Positions 7,895-16,985 are shown, counted from the first letter of the stretch. The stretch is 64,000 nt of DNA from Dyella_B humi (GCF_044904605.1 NZ_JADIKI010000023.1:992001-1056000); one strand, 5' to 3'. Notes: generated by a model from the letters alone, not told the origin. Numbers and translations are program-made.

Positions 7895-8326
7895 ATGAAC
7901 ACTGAGCAAGTCATTCTCACCGATACACCGGATGCCGCCGATGTGGCGGCAGTCCGTGAGCATCTCAGCCAATTCAATCTGGATGCGACCGGCATCGACG
8001 ATCAACGCGCACTCGCGTTGCTGGTAAAGGATCCCGCAACCGGCAAAGTGCTGGGCGGCCTCACCGGCCGCACTTCGCGCGGCGTATTGTTCGTCGAGAT
8101 GCTTTTCTTGCCCGACTCCCTGCGCGGCTCGGGCCTGGGCAGCAAGCTGCTGCTCATGGCCGAGCAGGAAGCGGTACGCCGCGGTTGCCATCACGGCGTG
8201 CTGTATACCAACACCTTTCAGGCGCCGGGATTCTACAAGAAGAAAGGCTGGCGCGAGCTCGGCGAGATCCCCAGTAACCCACCCGGCACCAGCCGGCTCT
8301 TTTTCAGCAAGCAGCTGAACGCGTAG
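7895..8326 (+). CDS. GNAT family N-acetyltransferase
   Basis: The 143-residue protein carries the acetyl-CoA-binding region of GNAT enzymes (FLPDSLRGSGLGSKLLLMAE), followed by a C-terminal GFYKKKGWRELG beta-bulge typical of the fold. The substrate cannot be told from sequence. It starts 14 bases after nrdB, so it may be read through from the nrd transcript. Confidence 0.85.
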   Translation: MNTEQVILTDTPDAADVAAVREHLSQFNLDATGIDDQRALALLVKDPATGKVLGGLTGRTSRGVLFVEMLFLPDSLRGSGLGSKLLLMAEQEAVRRGCHHGVLYTNTFQAPGFYKKKGWRELGEIPSNPPGTSRLFFSKQLNA

Positions 8327-8394
8327 CGTGGCTCGCAGATAACGTTTTTCGATCTCCGAAAAGTCACTACTGCATTAGTGAAATGCTGCTGCGC

Positions 8395-8880
8395 TTATCT
8401 CGCTGCAGTCGCCAGCCGCTTTTCGAAGCGCCACAATTCTAGATTGAACGGCCCTGTAGTGGTTTCCACCTGCGTGAGATATTCGCCGGTGTTGTGCCAT
8501 CCGCTCTTTTTATAGAAACGCGCGGCGCGGTCATTGCCAATGGCGCACGACAGCCACGCGGTTTCCACGCCTTTTTCAGCCAAACGTGCTTCGGCATCGG
8601 ACATCAATGCGGTGGCCACGCCGGTTCCTCGCGCCTGCGCTGACACGAACAATTGATGTACCTCGTCTTCTTTCAGCATGCAGAAGCCGAGTGGCGTGCC
8701 GACCGGCCCGACCACGTGCATTTCGGCGAGCCCGCGCAGCAGGCGCTCCTTGAAATTTTCCAGCGTGCGCAGTCGTCTCAAAGTCGCCGGCAAGATGGCA
8801 GCGTGCGCATCCTGCCAACCATCGAACCATAGCTGCGCTAGCGCATCCGCTTCAGTAACTACGGCGCTTCTCACTTGCAT
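8395..8880 (-). CDS. GNAT family N-acetyltransferase
   Basis: The 161-residue protein has the GNAT motif A region (FVSAQARGTGVATALMSDAE) and a C-terminal ARFYKKSGWHNTGEY. The ATG at 8880 begins directly with the first beta strand (MQVRSAVVTEADALAQLW); an in-frame start at 8931 would add 17 residues without features. It converges with the other acetyltransferase gene at 8326. The substrate is unknown. Confidence 0.85.
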   Translation of the reverse strand: MQVRSAVVTEADALAQLWFDGWQDAHAAILPATLRRLRTLENFKERLLRGLAEMHVVGPVGTPLGFCMLKEDEVHQLFVSAQARGTGVATALMSDAEARLAEKGVETAWLSCAIGNDRAARFYKKSGWHNTGEYLTQVETTTGPFNLELWRFEKRLATAAR

Positions 8881-8941
8881 GCATAGGTTCCCGCAGATGT
8901 CAGCGTGCGGATGCACGCCGAACCTGCGCAAGATTGTCCCT

Positions 8942-8976
8942 CATCCCTAACCCTCTCTCCGGAGAGAGAGGGCCTA
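8942..8976. repeat. CCCTCTCTCC/GGAGAGAGAGGG hairpin repeat
   Basis: CCCTCTCTCCGGAGAGAGAG plus GG is a near-perfect palindrome in the gap between two minus-strand genes. The same hairpin family occurs at about 19403 and 57614. It may serve as a transcript-end hairpin for the DUF2076 gene, though a T-run is not obvious. Confidence 0.6.
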
Positions 8977-8984
8977 AGGGGCGA

Positions 8985-9641
8985 TCACGTCCAGCTGTTG
9001 TCGTCGTCGAAACTGCTGCTGTCGAAATTGGCGTCGTCGAAGTTGTCGGAGTTGTCGGCGGTGAAATCCTGCCCGCCGCCGTTCGGCAGATTGTTGTTGT
9101 CGAAGAAGTTGTTCTCGGTGACGTTCTCGATGACTTCCGGCTGTCCACCACCGAAACCTCCCAAGAAACCGCCACCGTGATGGCCGCCGAGCAGGCTTTC
9201 GATGCCGTCAAACAGAAACATGCCACCGGCGACGCCGGCCGCGGTGGTGGCGGCACTAGCTAAGAAGCTCGAACCGCCGCTCTGCGGTGCCGCAGGTGCG
9301 CTGCTGCCGAACAGGCGATCGCGCCAGGTCGGCGCCTGCGCCGGTGCCGCCTGCTGTTGGGGCGGAATCGGCGGCGGGTTTGCGCCCCATGCGGGCTGCT
9401 GTTGGCCGCCGAGGAAGCTGCTGCCGCCCTGCTGCGCCTGCAACTGCGCGATCTGCGCCTTTGCTGCGTCAAGCGCGTGCTGCTGCAGCAAGCAGCGCTG
9501 CACCAGCAGGTAGACGGCATCGGGCTGGCCAGCCAGGCGCTGGTGGATCAGCGCATCGGCTTGCGCGTCCTTGGCTATGCCGCTTACGGCAGCCAGGCGC
9601 TGGAGGAAATCGTCGAGGAGGGTTTGTTCCTGGGGAGTCAT
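8985..9641 (-). CDS. DUF2076 domain-containing protein
   Basis: The 218-residue protein opens with the DUF2076 N-terminal region (MTPQEQTLLDDFLQRLAAV and the QPDAVYLLVQRCLLQQHAL helix). A Gln/Pro/Ala-rich linker and a Gly-rich hydrophobic stretch (AGVAGGMFLFDGIESLLGG) follow. The last roughly 45 residues are dominated by Asn, Asp and Ser. Members are periplasmic or membrane-associated proteins of unknown function; no classical signal peptide is visible here. Confidence 0.85.
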   Translation of the reverse strand: MTPQEQTLLDDFLQRLAAVSGIAKDAQADALIHQRLAGQPDAVYLLVQRCLLQQHALDAAKAQIAQLQAQQGGSSFLGGQQQPAWGANPPPIPPQQQAAPAQAPTWRDRLFGSSAPAAPQSGGSSFLASAATTAAGVAGGMFLFDGIESLLGGHHGGGFLGGFGGGQPEVIENVTENNFFDNNNLPNGGGQDFTADNSDNFDDANFDSSSFDDDNSWT

Positions 9642-9772
9642 GGAGTCACCGATTAGCTTTATGACGGCACGATGCCGGCAAGGGAGGAAGTATGCGCGGG
9701 ATGTATGACCTCAAGAGTGCCGGTCGTCCTGGTAGCCGCAGGCAATTCACGATTCCTTAGGGTATTGGCCTA

Positions 9773-9817
9773 TTGACTACAGATGTAGTCAGGCGTAGCT
9801 TGCCTACATCTGTAGTC
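9773..9817 (+). promoter_or_regulatory. Promoter with two BlaI-type operators
   Basis: A -35 TTGACT (9773-9778) and -10 TAGCTT (9796-9801) are 17 bases apart. Two dyads with the TACA-N2-TGTA core, GACTACAGATGTAGTC (9775-9790) and GCCTACATCTGTAGTC (9802-9817), cover the -35 and the region just after the -10, with centres 27 bases apart. This is the layout of an autoregulated BlaI/MecI-family promoter. Confidence 0.85.
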
Positions 9818-9830
9818 ACGAGCGAATGCC

Positions 9831-10217
9831 ATGCCTAAGCCATCCATCGGGGATCAGGAGTTGGCGCTCCTGCACTACCTGGCCGAACACGAGAACGCCA
9901 CGGTGGGCGAAGTCGCCGCCGATTTCGGCGAAGCGCGCGGCCTGGCGCGCTCCACAGTGCTGACGATGATGGAGCGGCTGCGCGCCAAGTCCTACCTGAA
10001 ACGCCGCCACGTCGACGGCGTCTATCGCTACAGCACGGCGACCGGCACCAGTGAGGTGATGAGCAACGCCGTAGGCCAGTTCGTCGAGAAGACGCTGTCG
10101 GGCTCGCTTTCGCCGTTCGTGGCGTGGATGTCGCAGAAGGCGGATGTCAGTGACAACGAACTGGCCGAACTGGAAGCACTGGTGACCAAACTGCAGTCCC
10201 GGCGGAAGGAGTCCTGA
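9831..10217 (+). CDS. BlaI/MecI/CopY-family transcriptional repressor
   Basis: The 128-residue protein has the winged-helix of the penicillinase-repressor family (LALLHYLAEHENATVGEVAA, then GLARSTVLTMMERLRAKSYL and KRRHVDGVYRYS) and a helical C-terminal dimerisation part. Family members bind TACA/TGTA dyads and are cleaved by a partner membrane metalloprotease. Two matching operators lie just upstream and the protease-like gene starts one base after the stop codon, so an autoregulated signalling pair is likely. Confidence 0.92.
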   Translation: MPKPSIGDQELALLHYLAEHENATVGEVAADFGEARGLARSTVLTMMERLRAKSYLKRRHVDGVYRYSTATGTSEVMSNAVGQFVEKTLSGSLSPFVAWMSQKADVSDNELAELEALVTKLQSRRKES

Positions 10218-10218
10218 G

Positions 10219-12087
10219 ATGGATACCTTGAGCGCACTTGCCGATACGTTGCTGCCGCGTCTTGCATGGACCGCCGCGCAGGCCACCCTGCTGATCGCAG
10301 CGCTGTGGCTGATCATGCGCTACATGCCACGGCTTTCGCCGGCCGTTCGCTGCATGATGTGGTGGCTGGTTGCCGCACAGTTGGTGCTTGGCATGACGGT
10401 AAGTTCGCCGGTGCAGTTGCGTTGGCTGAAACCCGCGACGCCCGCGCCTGCCCTGCCTGCACACGATGTCGTCATGCATATCGACGGCGGCGCCAACATC
10501 ATTCCGGTGGAACACACGACCGCTCTTGCATCACAAGCAGCGGAGCCGACTTGGTCATGGTCTGAAGCAGTGCTGCTGCTATGGCTTTCGATCGTACTGC
10601 TGCACGTCGTGTTCGCGTTGCGCCACTGGGTGCAAAGCCGGGCACTGCTACGCGAGGCGCGACCGGCTACAAGCACCGCGTTGCAACGGCTATGTGTTGA
10701 GCAGGCACGCGCACTGGGCATGCGCCGTTCTCCCGCGTTACGCATCTCCGACGCCATCGTTTCACCCCAGGTGACCGGGCTGTTGCGACCAGTCGTGCTA
10801 CTACCAGCCGAACAGACCCTGTCGTCGGAAGAGCTGTCGATGGCGATCGCACACGAGCTTGCGCACATCCGCCGCGGCGATCTGTGGCTGGGCTGGATTC
10901 CAGCGATCGCGCAACGCCTGTTCTTTTTCCATCCGCTGGTGGGCTGGGCGGTGCGCGAATACGCGATCTACCGCGAAGCCGCGTGCGATGCACAGGTATT
11001 GCAGCAGCACGGTGCAGCGCCGCAGCACTACGGACATCTGCTGGTTCGCCTAGGGGTGGTCGATCCGATGCACTCCAGTCTCGCCGGCGCTTCCTCCACG
11101 TTCCTGCATCTGAAGAGGCGATTGATCATGTTGCAGCAAAGCGTTAACGACACGACGCCGCGTATGCGCGGCTGGGTGCTCGTCATAGCCATCGCGTTGG
11201 TCGGCATTCTTCCTTATCGTGTTACAGCGAGTAGCGCACCTCAGCAATCGGCCACGGCTGCCACCAGCGATGATGCGATTCCGCCCGCACCTCCCGCGTT
11301 GCCCGCACCACCACCGGCGCCGCCAGCACCTGCGACACCCGCTAGGCCGGCTGTTCCGCCTGTTCCGGCCACTCCGCCGACGCCAGCACCTCCCGCCCCT
11401 CCCGCACCACTGGCTGAACACAATCTGGGCTTTGCCGCGCGCTATATGGATATCAATACGCATTCCAGCGCAGCACGCAGCGTATTGCTGTACGACGGTG
11501 ATGTCGTGCTGTTCGACGGCAGCGACCGTGATCTCGCCGATGTGCAGCGCATGCGCAAGTCGGGTGAGCCGATGCTTCGGTTTCGTCGCGGAAGTCAAAT
11601 CTATGTCAGCCGCGATGCCGAACTGATCCGCCGCGCCAGGGACGCCTACGCGCCCATCAATGACATTGCTCGCGCACAAAGTGACCTGGCCGTTACTGCG
11701 AGTGAGTTGGCGGCCCAACAAAGCACCCTCGCCGAACGGCAAGGGGTGCTGGCCGCTCGTGAGGGGGAATTGGCAAGCCAGCGCGCAAGCATCGAATCGC
11801 AACGCGCAGCATTGCAGAGCACGCGCTCGCAGGAAAATTTCACTCAGGAGGAGGTGCTGAAAGGCCAGGCTGCCGGCTTCGACGTCGCGCAGGCCGAGCT
11901 GCGGCGCGAACAAAAAACACTGCAACAGGCAAGCGAAGCATTGGCCAAGCGGCAGGCTGAATTGTCCACGCGCAACGCAGGTTCGTCGCAACAGCAAGGG
12001 GCCGCCGCGCAGGAAGCCAATCAGCGCTTAAACAAATTGCTGGACGAGGCAGTGGCGCAAGGCTTGGCGAAGCCGGTAAACCGCTGA
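10219..12087 (+). CDS. BlaR1/MecR1-like M56 membrane metalloprotease with coiled-coil tail
   Basis: The 622-residue protein has N-terminal membrane helices, a cytoplasmic M56 gluzincin motif HELAHIRRGD at residues 212-221 and a further helix (GWVLVIAIALVGILPYR). Where BlaR1 carries a penicillin-binding sensor, this protein has a Pro/Ala-rich spacer (about 355-395), a small domain of about 80 residues, and a long heptad-like coiled coil (about 478-600) rich in Gln, Ala and Glu. No SxxK/KTG penicillin-binding motifs are seen. It probably cleaves the adjacent BlaI-like repressor in response to an unidentified envelope signal. Confidence 0.88.
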   Translation: MDTLSALADTLLPRLAWTAAQATLLIAALWLIMRYMPRLSPAVRCMMWWLVAAQLVLGMTVSSPVQLRWLKPATPAPALPAHDVVMHIDGGANIIPVEHTTALASQAAEPTWSWSEAVLLLWLSIVLLHVVFALRHWVQSRALLREARPATSTALQRLCVEQARALGMRRSPALRISDAIVSPQVTGLLRPVVLLPAEQTLSSEELSMAIAHELAHIRRGDLWLGWIPAIAQRLFFFHPLVGWAVREYAIYREAACDAQVLQQHGAAPQHYGHLLVRLGVVDPMHSSLAGASSTFLHLKRRLIMLQQSVNDTTPRMRGWVLVIAIALVGILPYRVTASSAPQQSATAATSDDAIPPAPPALPAPPPAPPAPATPARPAVPPVPATPPTPAPPAPPAPLAEHNLGFAARYMDINTHSSAARSVLLYDGDVVLFDGSDRDLADVQRMRKSGEPMLRFRRGSQIYVSRDAELIRRARDAYAPINDIARAQSDLAVTASELAAQQSTLAERQGVLAAREGELASQRASIESQRAALQSTRSQENFTQEEVLKGQAAGFDVAQAELRREQKTLQQASEALAKRQAELSTRNAGSSQQQGAAAQEANQRLNKLLDEAVAQGLAKPVNR

Positions 12088-12291
12088 TGCTCCATCAGTC
12101 GCACAGAAGCATGACTCCTGATTGTCTCAGTACCCGATTAGCGTCGCGTCTCGGCTTGCAATGCTCTTTGCTCGTCATCCCGGTCCTCGTCGGGGTGACG
12201 GCAAGGTGCAACTGACATTCGACGCTGATCAGAACCTCAGAGAAGAGAGAGCTACGTCTTACGACGGTTATTTAAACTCCTCGCGCAAGGC
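12088..12291. other. Intergenic region with one palindromic repeat
   Basis: Convergent gap. It holds a degenerate CGTCATCCCGGTCCTCGTCG-GGGTGACG repeat (about 12171-12202), related to the elements flanking the GIY-YIG gene. No gene is seen. Confidence 0.5.
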
Positions 12292-13266
12292 TCATTCCGA
12301 CTTGCTGGCCACCTGTCGCAATGCTTCGAGCGTATGCGCTTGCGCTTCAGCCGGCGACCATGCCGTTATCTCCGCCAACGAATGGCTGCGTCGCAGATAA
12401 CGTATCAATTGCAAACCCAGCCAGTAGCCGGTGCGATTGGGGAGGTCCGGTTGATACGGCCTGGCGGCTGCATGGAACCAGCGCGCGAAAACTTCCGGAT
12501 GCTGCACGTCGATCGCCTTGGCCCGTGCATCGCCAAGAAAGCGGCCCGCGATAACCGGCAATTTCTCCGATGGAAGGTTGCCCAGATCGTCCTGCAGCAA
12601 CAGTTCGCTATCCGTATGCCCTGGGGCTAGTTCCCCGCTCACATAGGTCGCCAGACCTTCCTCGAACAACGGAAGCGTCAGCTCGGCATCAGACATCACG
12701 CCATCGTTGCGGATGCGTGCATGCTGCGCATGATAAAGATGAAAGAGTTCATGCGGCACCACAATGTCAAGCTGAGCGTGCTCCAACAGCAAGGAATCCG
12801 CCGCGAACGCCAGTACCGGCTTGCCATTGCGGAGCACACCGCTTTTGGCGTCGAAGTTCGGCGCAAGCAGGATCGTTACAGGAGGATGCGGATCGGCATC
12901 AGGAAACAACGTCTTGAAGCGCGCCGATTGCTTCGCGATGGCATCCTGCAACGCACGTACTTCTGCGGGAATACCCGCCGCCAACTCGGGATAGCGCGCA
13001 AAACGCCCCCGCAACCATATCTGCCGACGCGCCTGCCAGTACTGATCGTGCTGCTTTTCCCATACCACCGCGTCGTAGATGTCACGACGCGGCGCTTCGA
13101 TATCGCGATTCCAGGCCGCCTCCTGCTGCAGGAAGGGCTGCCGTTCGGCAGCGGACCAGAATGCGGTAAACGACGTAGTGATCGATGGCGCGTCCGCAGC
13201 AAACGCAGACGCCATGCTTGCGAGCAGCAGCACCAAGCACAACGCTTTGCTGCTGCTCGCCACCAT
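12292..13266 (-). CDS. Secreted HExxH zinc metallopeptidase-like protein
   Basis: The 324-residue protein has a clear signal peptide (ALCLVLLLASMASAFA|A), so it should be periplasmic or secreted. A zinc-binding motif HELFHLYHAQH sits mid-protein, and a downstream glutamate in LFEEGLATYVSGEL fits the third ligand of a gluzincin. It resembles DUF2268-type putative proteases. The ATG at 13266 lies four bases after the stop of the upstream exopeptidase, so the two are translationally coupled and probably act together on peptides in the envelope. Confidence 0.75.
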   Translation of the reverse strand: MVASSSKALCLVLLLASMASAFAADAPSITTSFTAFWSAAERQPFLQQEAAWNRDIEAPRRDIYDAVVWEKQHDQYWQARRQIWLRGRFARYPELAAGIPAEVRALQDAIAKQSARFKTLFPDADPHPPVTILLAPNFDAKSGVLRNGKPVLAFAADSLLLEHAQLDIVVPHELFHLYHAQHARIRNDGVMSDAELTLPLFEEGLATYVSGELAPGHTDSELLLQDDLGNLPSEKLPVIAGRFLGDARAKAIDVQHPEVFARWFHAAARPYQPDLPNRTGYWLGLQLIRYLRRSHSLAEITAWSPAEAQAHTLEALRQVASKSE

Positions 13267-13270
13267 CACA

Positions 13271-15619
13271 TCACTTCCACGGCCAAGGCTTCAGCGCATA
13301 TTCCTTCGGCGGCGTATCGCCGGCGAGGTATTGCACAAAGTAATCCCAGCGGCGGCGCGTGATGTATGGCGTATCGGATCCGTAGCCGTGATGCTGGTTG
13401 GGCAGGAACAGCATGTCGAAATCCTTGTTCGCCTTGATCAGCGCATCGACCACCAGCAGGGTGCTGTACGGCGGCACGTTGTCGTCGATCGAGCCGTGCA
13501 CCAGCATCAGCTTGCCCTTGAGTTTCTTGGCGATGAGCTGATTGGCCTGATTGTCGTAGTTGCTGCTGCCATCCTTATTGGTCGCCACCAGGCCTTGCCA
13601 CTTCTCCGCCCAATCGTCTTCGTATTCGCGATTGTCGTGGTTGCCGCTTTCGGCCCAGCCCACCTTGAAGAAATCCGGATAGCTGAACATCGCATCCGCG
13701 GTGGCATTGCCGCCGCCGGAATGGCCCCACATACCGACGCGATCCAGATCGATCCATGGATAGCGCTGGCCGAGCTGCTTGATGGCCGTGACCTGATCCG
13801 GCAACGTGTTGTCGCCCATGCTGGCGAACCACGCATCGTGGAATGCCTTGGAACGCCACGGCGTACCCATGCCGTTGATGGCCACCACGACAAAACCCAG
13901 TTCCGCCAGCGGCTGGTTGTCGCGATACGACGGCGAGAAATCGAAGCCATCCACCGAACCTGTCTGCGGACCGGGATAGATGTAGTCGACCACCGGATAC
14001 TTCTTCGTCGGATCGAAATGCGTGGGCTTGAACATCAGGCCATACAGATCAGTCTTGCCGTCGCGCGCCTTCACCACGATCTGTTCCGGCGGCTGCCAGC
14101 CCGTGGCCAGCAGACGCGTGATGTCGGCCTTGGCGACTGTGTTGATGACATGGCCGTCATTCGCATCGCGCAGCACGGTCACCGGCGGATTCGCGATCGT
14201 TGAATAGCTGTCGACGAAGTACTTGCCGTCGTCGGACAGCGTGATGGTGTGATCGGAAGGCTCCGGCGTGAGCAGCACCGGCTGGCCGCCATCCAAGCTC
14301 ACCTTCCAGAACTGCTGGTAGTACGGATTGACGCCCGACGTGCGTCCCACACCGCGGAACCACACGGTGCGAGTCTTGGCATCCACGCGCAGCACTTCGG
14401 TGACGTTGCCCTGCCCGGTGGTGATCGCGTGCTTGAGCTGGCCGTTGGCAAGATCGTAAAGGTAGAGGTTGCCCCAGTCGTTGCGCTCACTGAACCAGAT
14501 CGCTTCGTTCGCCTCGGGCAGGTAGCGCCAGTTCACTTCGCCGTTGCCGCTTTCGTAGTACGTGGGGACATCTTCATGGAAGACGGTGCGCACTTCGCCG
14601 GTTTTCGCATCAGCGATGCGAAAGGTTTCATGCTTGTGATCGCGCGAAGTGGAAACGAACGCGACGCTCTTGCCGTCCGCAGCCCATTTCACGTCATCCC
14701 AGCCGCCATTTCTGCCGCAGCTCACGTCGTCGCACAGGGTGGAACGATGTTGATCCTGCGGCATCTTCAGGCGCACCACCGTGTGCGTGGGCACATCGAT
14801 GATCACACGCTCGATCATGGTGACGTGCTCGTCGCCTGCCAGCGGGTATTTCCAGGATTGCAGTTCCGGATGACCCAGTTTGGTGGTGACCAGGTACATA
14901 TCGCCAGTCTTACGCTGATCCTGCTGGAACGTGGCGATCTGCTTGGAGTCGGGCGACCATTCGAGGATCGCTCTATCGGTGTGCTGCCAGCCGGCGTTGT
15001 CGGTGGCGTAGCCGAAGTTCTCGATGCCGTCGGTGGTGAGCTGGGTTTCCTTGCCGGTGGCGACGTCGCGCACCCACAGATTCCAGTTGCGGATGAAGGC
15101 TTCCTGCTTGCGGTCGGGCGACAGCACGCCGGGTTCCTTGCCGGCCTTCACCAGGGTGCTCTTGTCCACGCATTCGCCGGCGGCTTTCAGATTGCACAGG
15201 TAATGCGTGCCGCCGATTTCGATCTCATCGCGCCCATCGTCGGCGACACGGTAAGCGGCGATACCGAGCTTGTCGGCCTTGATGTCCTTCTTGCCGGCTT
15301 TGACCAGCGCTGCGGCGAGCTTCGCCTGGTCGAGCAGCGGCGTGGCCTTGCCGTTCGTAGCATCCATGCGCAGATAGTGATCACCGCTGGCGTCGTGATC
15401 GACGTACCAGAAGTGCGTGCCGTCCAGCCAATGCACAGTACGCACAATATGGTCAGCCAGCGGCATCGTGTTGTACGGCATGTAGCGCTCGGCCTGCGCA
15501 TAATCTTGCGCGGTCAGCGTACGGCCCGCGGCCATTGCGCCGCCCGAGACCGAAGCCAGGGTCAGCCCTCCACACATCAATGCGCCGTACAGACGCGACG
15601 TGCCGATTATCGAACGCAT
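13271..15619 (-). CDS. S9 family prolyl peptidase (dipeptidyl peptidase IV-like)
   Basis: The 782-residue protein has a signal peptide (LYGALMCGGLTLASVSGGAM|A), an N-terminal DPP IV beta-propeller and a C-terminal alpha/beta hydrolase. The nucleophile is Ser634 in GHSGGGN, the acid lies in HGSIDDNVP and the histidine in NQHHGYG. Such enzymes remove Xaa-Pro dipeptides in the periplasm. The start at 15619 is preceded by GGGAGCAAAC; an upstream frame to 15781 adds residues without a signal sequence. The zinc peptidase gene follows directly. Confidence 0.93.
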   Translation of the reverse strand: MRSIIGTSRLYGALMCGGLTLASVSGGAMAAGRTLTAQDYAQAERYMPYNTMPLADHIVRTVHWLDGTHFWYVDHDASGDHYLRMDATNGKATPLLDQAKLAAALVKAGKKDIKADKLGIAAYRVADDGRDEIEIGGTHYLCNLKAAGECVDKSTLVKAGKEPGVLSPDRKQEAFIRNWNLWVRDVATGKETQLTTDGIENFGYATDNAGWQHTDRAILEWSPDSKQIATFQQDQRKTGDMYLVTTKLGHPELQSWKYPLAGDEHVTMIERVIIDVPTHTVVRLKMPQDQHRSTLCDDVSCGRNGGWDDVKWAADGKSVAFVSTSRDHKHETFRIADAKTGEVRTVFHEDVPTYYESGNGEVNWRYLPEANEAIWFSERNDWGNLYLYDLANGQLKHAITTGQGNVTEVLRVDAKTRTVWFRGVGRTSGVNPYYQQFWKVSLDGGQPVLLTPEPSDHTITLSDDGKYFVDSYSTIANPPVTVLRDANDGHVINTVAKADITRLLATGWQPPEQIVVKARDGKTDLYGLMFKPTHFDPTKKYPVVDYIYPGPQTGSVDGFDFSPSYRDNQPLAELGFVVVAINGMGTPWRSKAFHDAWFASMGDNTLPDQVTAIKQLGQRYPWIDLDRVGMWGHSGGGNATADAMFSYPDFFKVGWAESGNHDNREYEDDWAEKWQGLVATNKDGSSNYDNQANQLIAKKLKGKLMLVHGSIDDNVPPYSTLLVVDALIKANKDFDMLFLPNQHHGYGSDTPYITRRRWDYFVQYLAGDTPPKEYALKPWPWK

Positions 15620-15792
15620 GTTTGCTCCCATTGAAAAACAACTGGCCGCGGCGCGGCCGCCTCCAATCTTGTCACGACCCTTGATCGTAATGGTCTGGAC
15701 TTCAGGCCACCCCTGCCAAAGGTCCTTGCAAGCCTGTCCATATCCCGCGTGGCGCCTTATTGTGTGCACTCCCCTCCCCACGTGATGCCCCC

Positions 15793-16179
15793 ATGGACTC
15801 CGCGCTGCCCGAAGCCCGCCTGCTGGAAATGGTTTTCCCCGACCACACCAATCACTTAGGCACGCTGTTCGGTGGCCAGGCGCTGGCCTGGATGGATAAG
15901 GCCGCCTTCATCGTGGCCTCGCGCCATGCACGGCGCATCGTGGTGACGGCGCGCTCGGAGGAGGTGAACTTCCGTGTGCCGGTGCGCGAAGGCCAACTGG
16001 TGGAATTGGTGGCACGCCTGGTGAGCGTGGGACGCAGCTCCATGAAGGTGGAAGTGGAAATGACTGCGGAAGACCCGTTGACCGGCGATCGCCGCGTCTG
16101 CACCACCGGTCGGTTCGTGATGATCGCGCTCGACTCCCACGGCAAGCCCACCACGGTACCGCCCTTAACTAGCGCCTGA
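15793..16179 (+). CDS. Acyl-CoA thioesterase (hotdog fold, YciA/ACOT-like)
   Basis: The 128-residue single hotdog domain shows the YciA-type segment MVFPDHTNHLGTLFGGQALA, where the Asn-His and GGxxLxWMD stretches form the active-site turn and helix. These enzymes hydrolyse acyl-CoA in the cytoplasm, and chain-length preference cannot be read. The ATG at 15793 gives the normal N-terminus; a GTG at 15760 is possible but less likely. The GST gene follows after 14 bases, suggesting an operon. Confidence 0.9.
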   Translation: MDSALPEARLLEMVFPDHTNHLGTLFGGQALAWMDKAAFIVASRHARRIVVTARSEEVNFRVPVREGQLVELVARLVSVGRSSMKVEVEMTAEDPLTGDRRVCTTGRFVMIALDSHGKPTTVPPLTSA

Positions 16180-16193
16180 TCCGGAGCAACATC

Positions 16194-16943
16194 ATGTCGC
16201 ATCCCCTGACGGTTATCGGCAGCTACATTTCCCCTTACGTACGCAAGGTGCTGGTTTGTCTTGACCTGAAAGGGCTCGATTACGAGATCGACCCGATCAC
16301 GCCCTTTATCGGCAACGACGATTTCAGCCGTCTCAGCCCCTTGCGGCGCGTGCCGGTGTTGATCGATGGCGAACTGGTGCTCAACGACTCCTCGGTCATC
16401 TGCCAGTACCTGGAAGACAAACATCCCGAGCCATCGCTTTATCCAGTTGATATCGCTCAGCGCGCCAAAGCGCGATGGCTCGAGGAATATGCCGACACGT
16501 ATCTCGCGGATGTGCTGATCTGGCGATTGTTCTATCAGCTGGCGGTTCGACGCCATGTGTTCGCCGAGTCCACCGACGAAGCCATCGTGCAACACGCACG
16601 CGAGGTGGAGCTTCCACGCGCGCTGAACTACCTAGAGACACAACTGCCGACGGAAGGTTTCATCTTCGGCTCGGTGTCCATCGCGGACATCACCATCGCC
16701 TGTTATTTCCGCACCGCGTCGTTCGTGCGTTACGCCGTGGATGCCGAGCGCTGGCCGCGTACGGCAGCGCTGATTCAGCGGGTACAGGCGTTGCCCGCCT
16801 TCCAAAAATTAGCGCGCCTGGAAGACAGCATGCTGCGCATACCCATAATGCAACAGCGTGAAGTATTGGCGGCGGCTGGGGCGCCGGTCACGCGCGAGAC
16901 GGTGGGAACGCATTCGCCAACGCGCGGATTGCCGAGAGGGTAA
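16194..16943 (+). CDS. Glutathione S-transferase family protein
   Basis: The 249-residue protein has a thioredoxin-like N-terminal domain with SYISPYVRKVLVCLDLKG at the glutathione site, a cis-Pro loop (RRVPVLIDG) and a DSSVICQYLE motif for gamma-glutamyl binding. The alpha-helical C-terminal domain contains SIADITIACYF (N-capping box). Ser/Tyr near position 10-14 may be catalytic. The C-terminal tail of about 20 residues extends past the usual end. It is probably cotranscribed with the thioesterase. Confidence 0.88.
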   Translation: MSHPLTVIGSYISPYVRKVLVCLDLKGLDYEIDPITPFIGNDDFSRLSPLRRVPVLIDGELVLNDSSVICQYLEDKHPEPSLYPVDIAQRAKARWLEEYADTYLADVLIWRLFYQLAVRRHVFAESTDEAIVQHAREVELPRALNYLETQLPTEGFIFGSVSIADITIACYFRTASFVRYAVDAERWPRTAALIQRVQALPAFQKLARLEDSMLRIPIMQQREVLAAAGAPVTRETVGTHSPTRGLPRG

Positions 16944-16985
16944 TTCCGCAAAGGACGCGTAGGTTGGGGAGAGGGAGCAAAACGA

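Noticed and set aside
10219..12087. Beta-lactam sensor BlaR1
   Set aside because: The penicillin-binding domain and its SxxK/KTG motifs are missing, and no beta-lactamase gene is adjacent.
14249..15634. A 461-codon open frame on the plus strand
   Set aside because: Antisense to the S9 peptidase, which has clear motifs. Long shadow frames are expected at high GC; the protein has no recognisable features.
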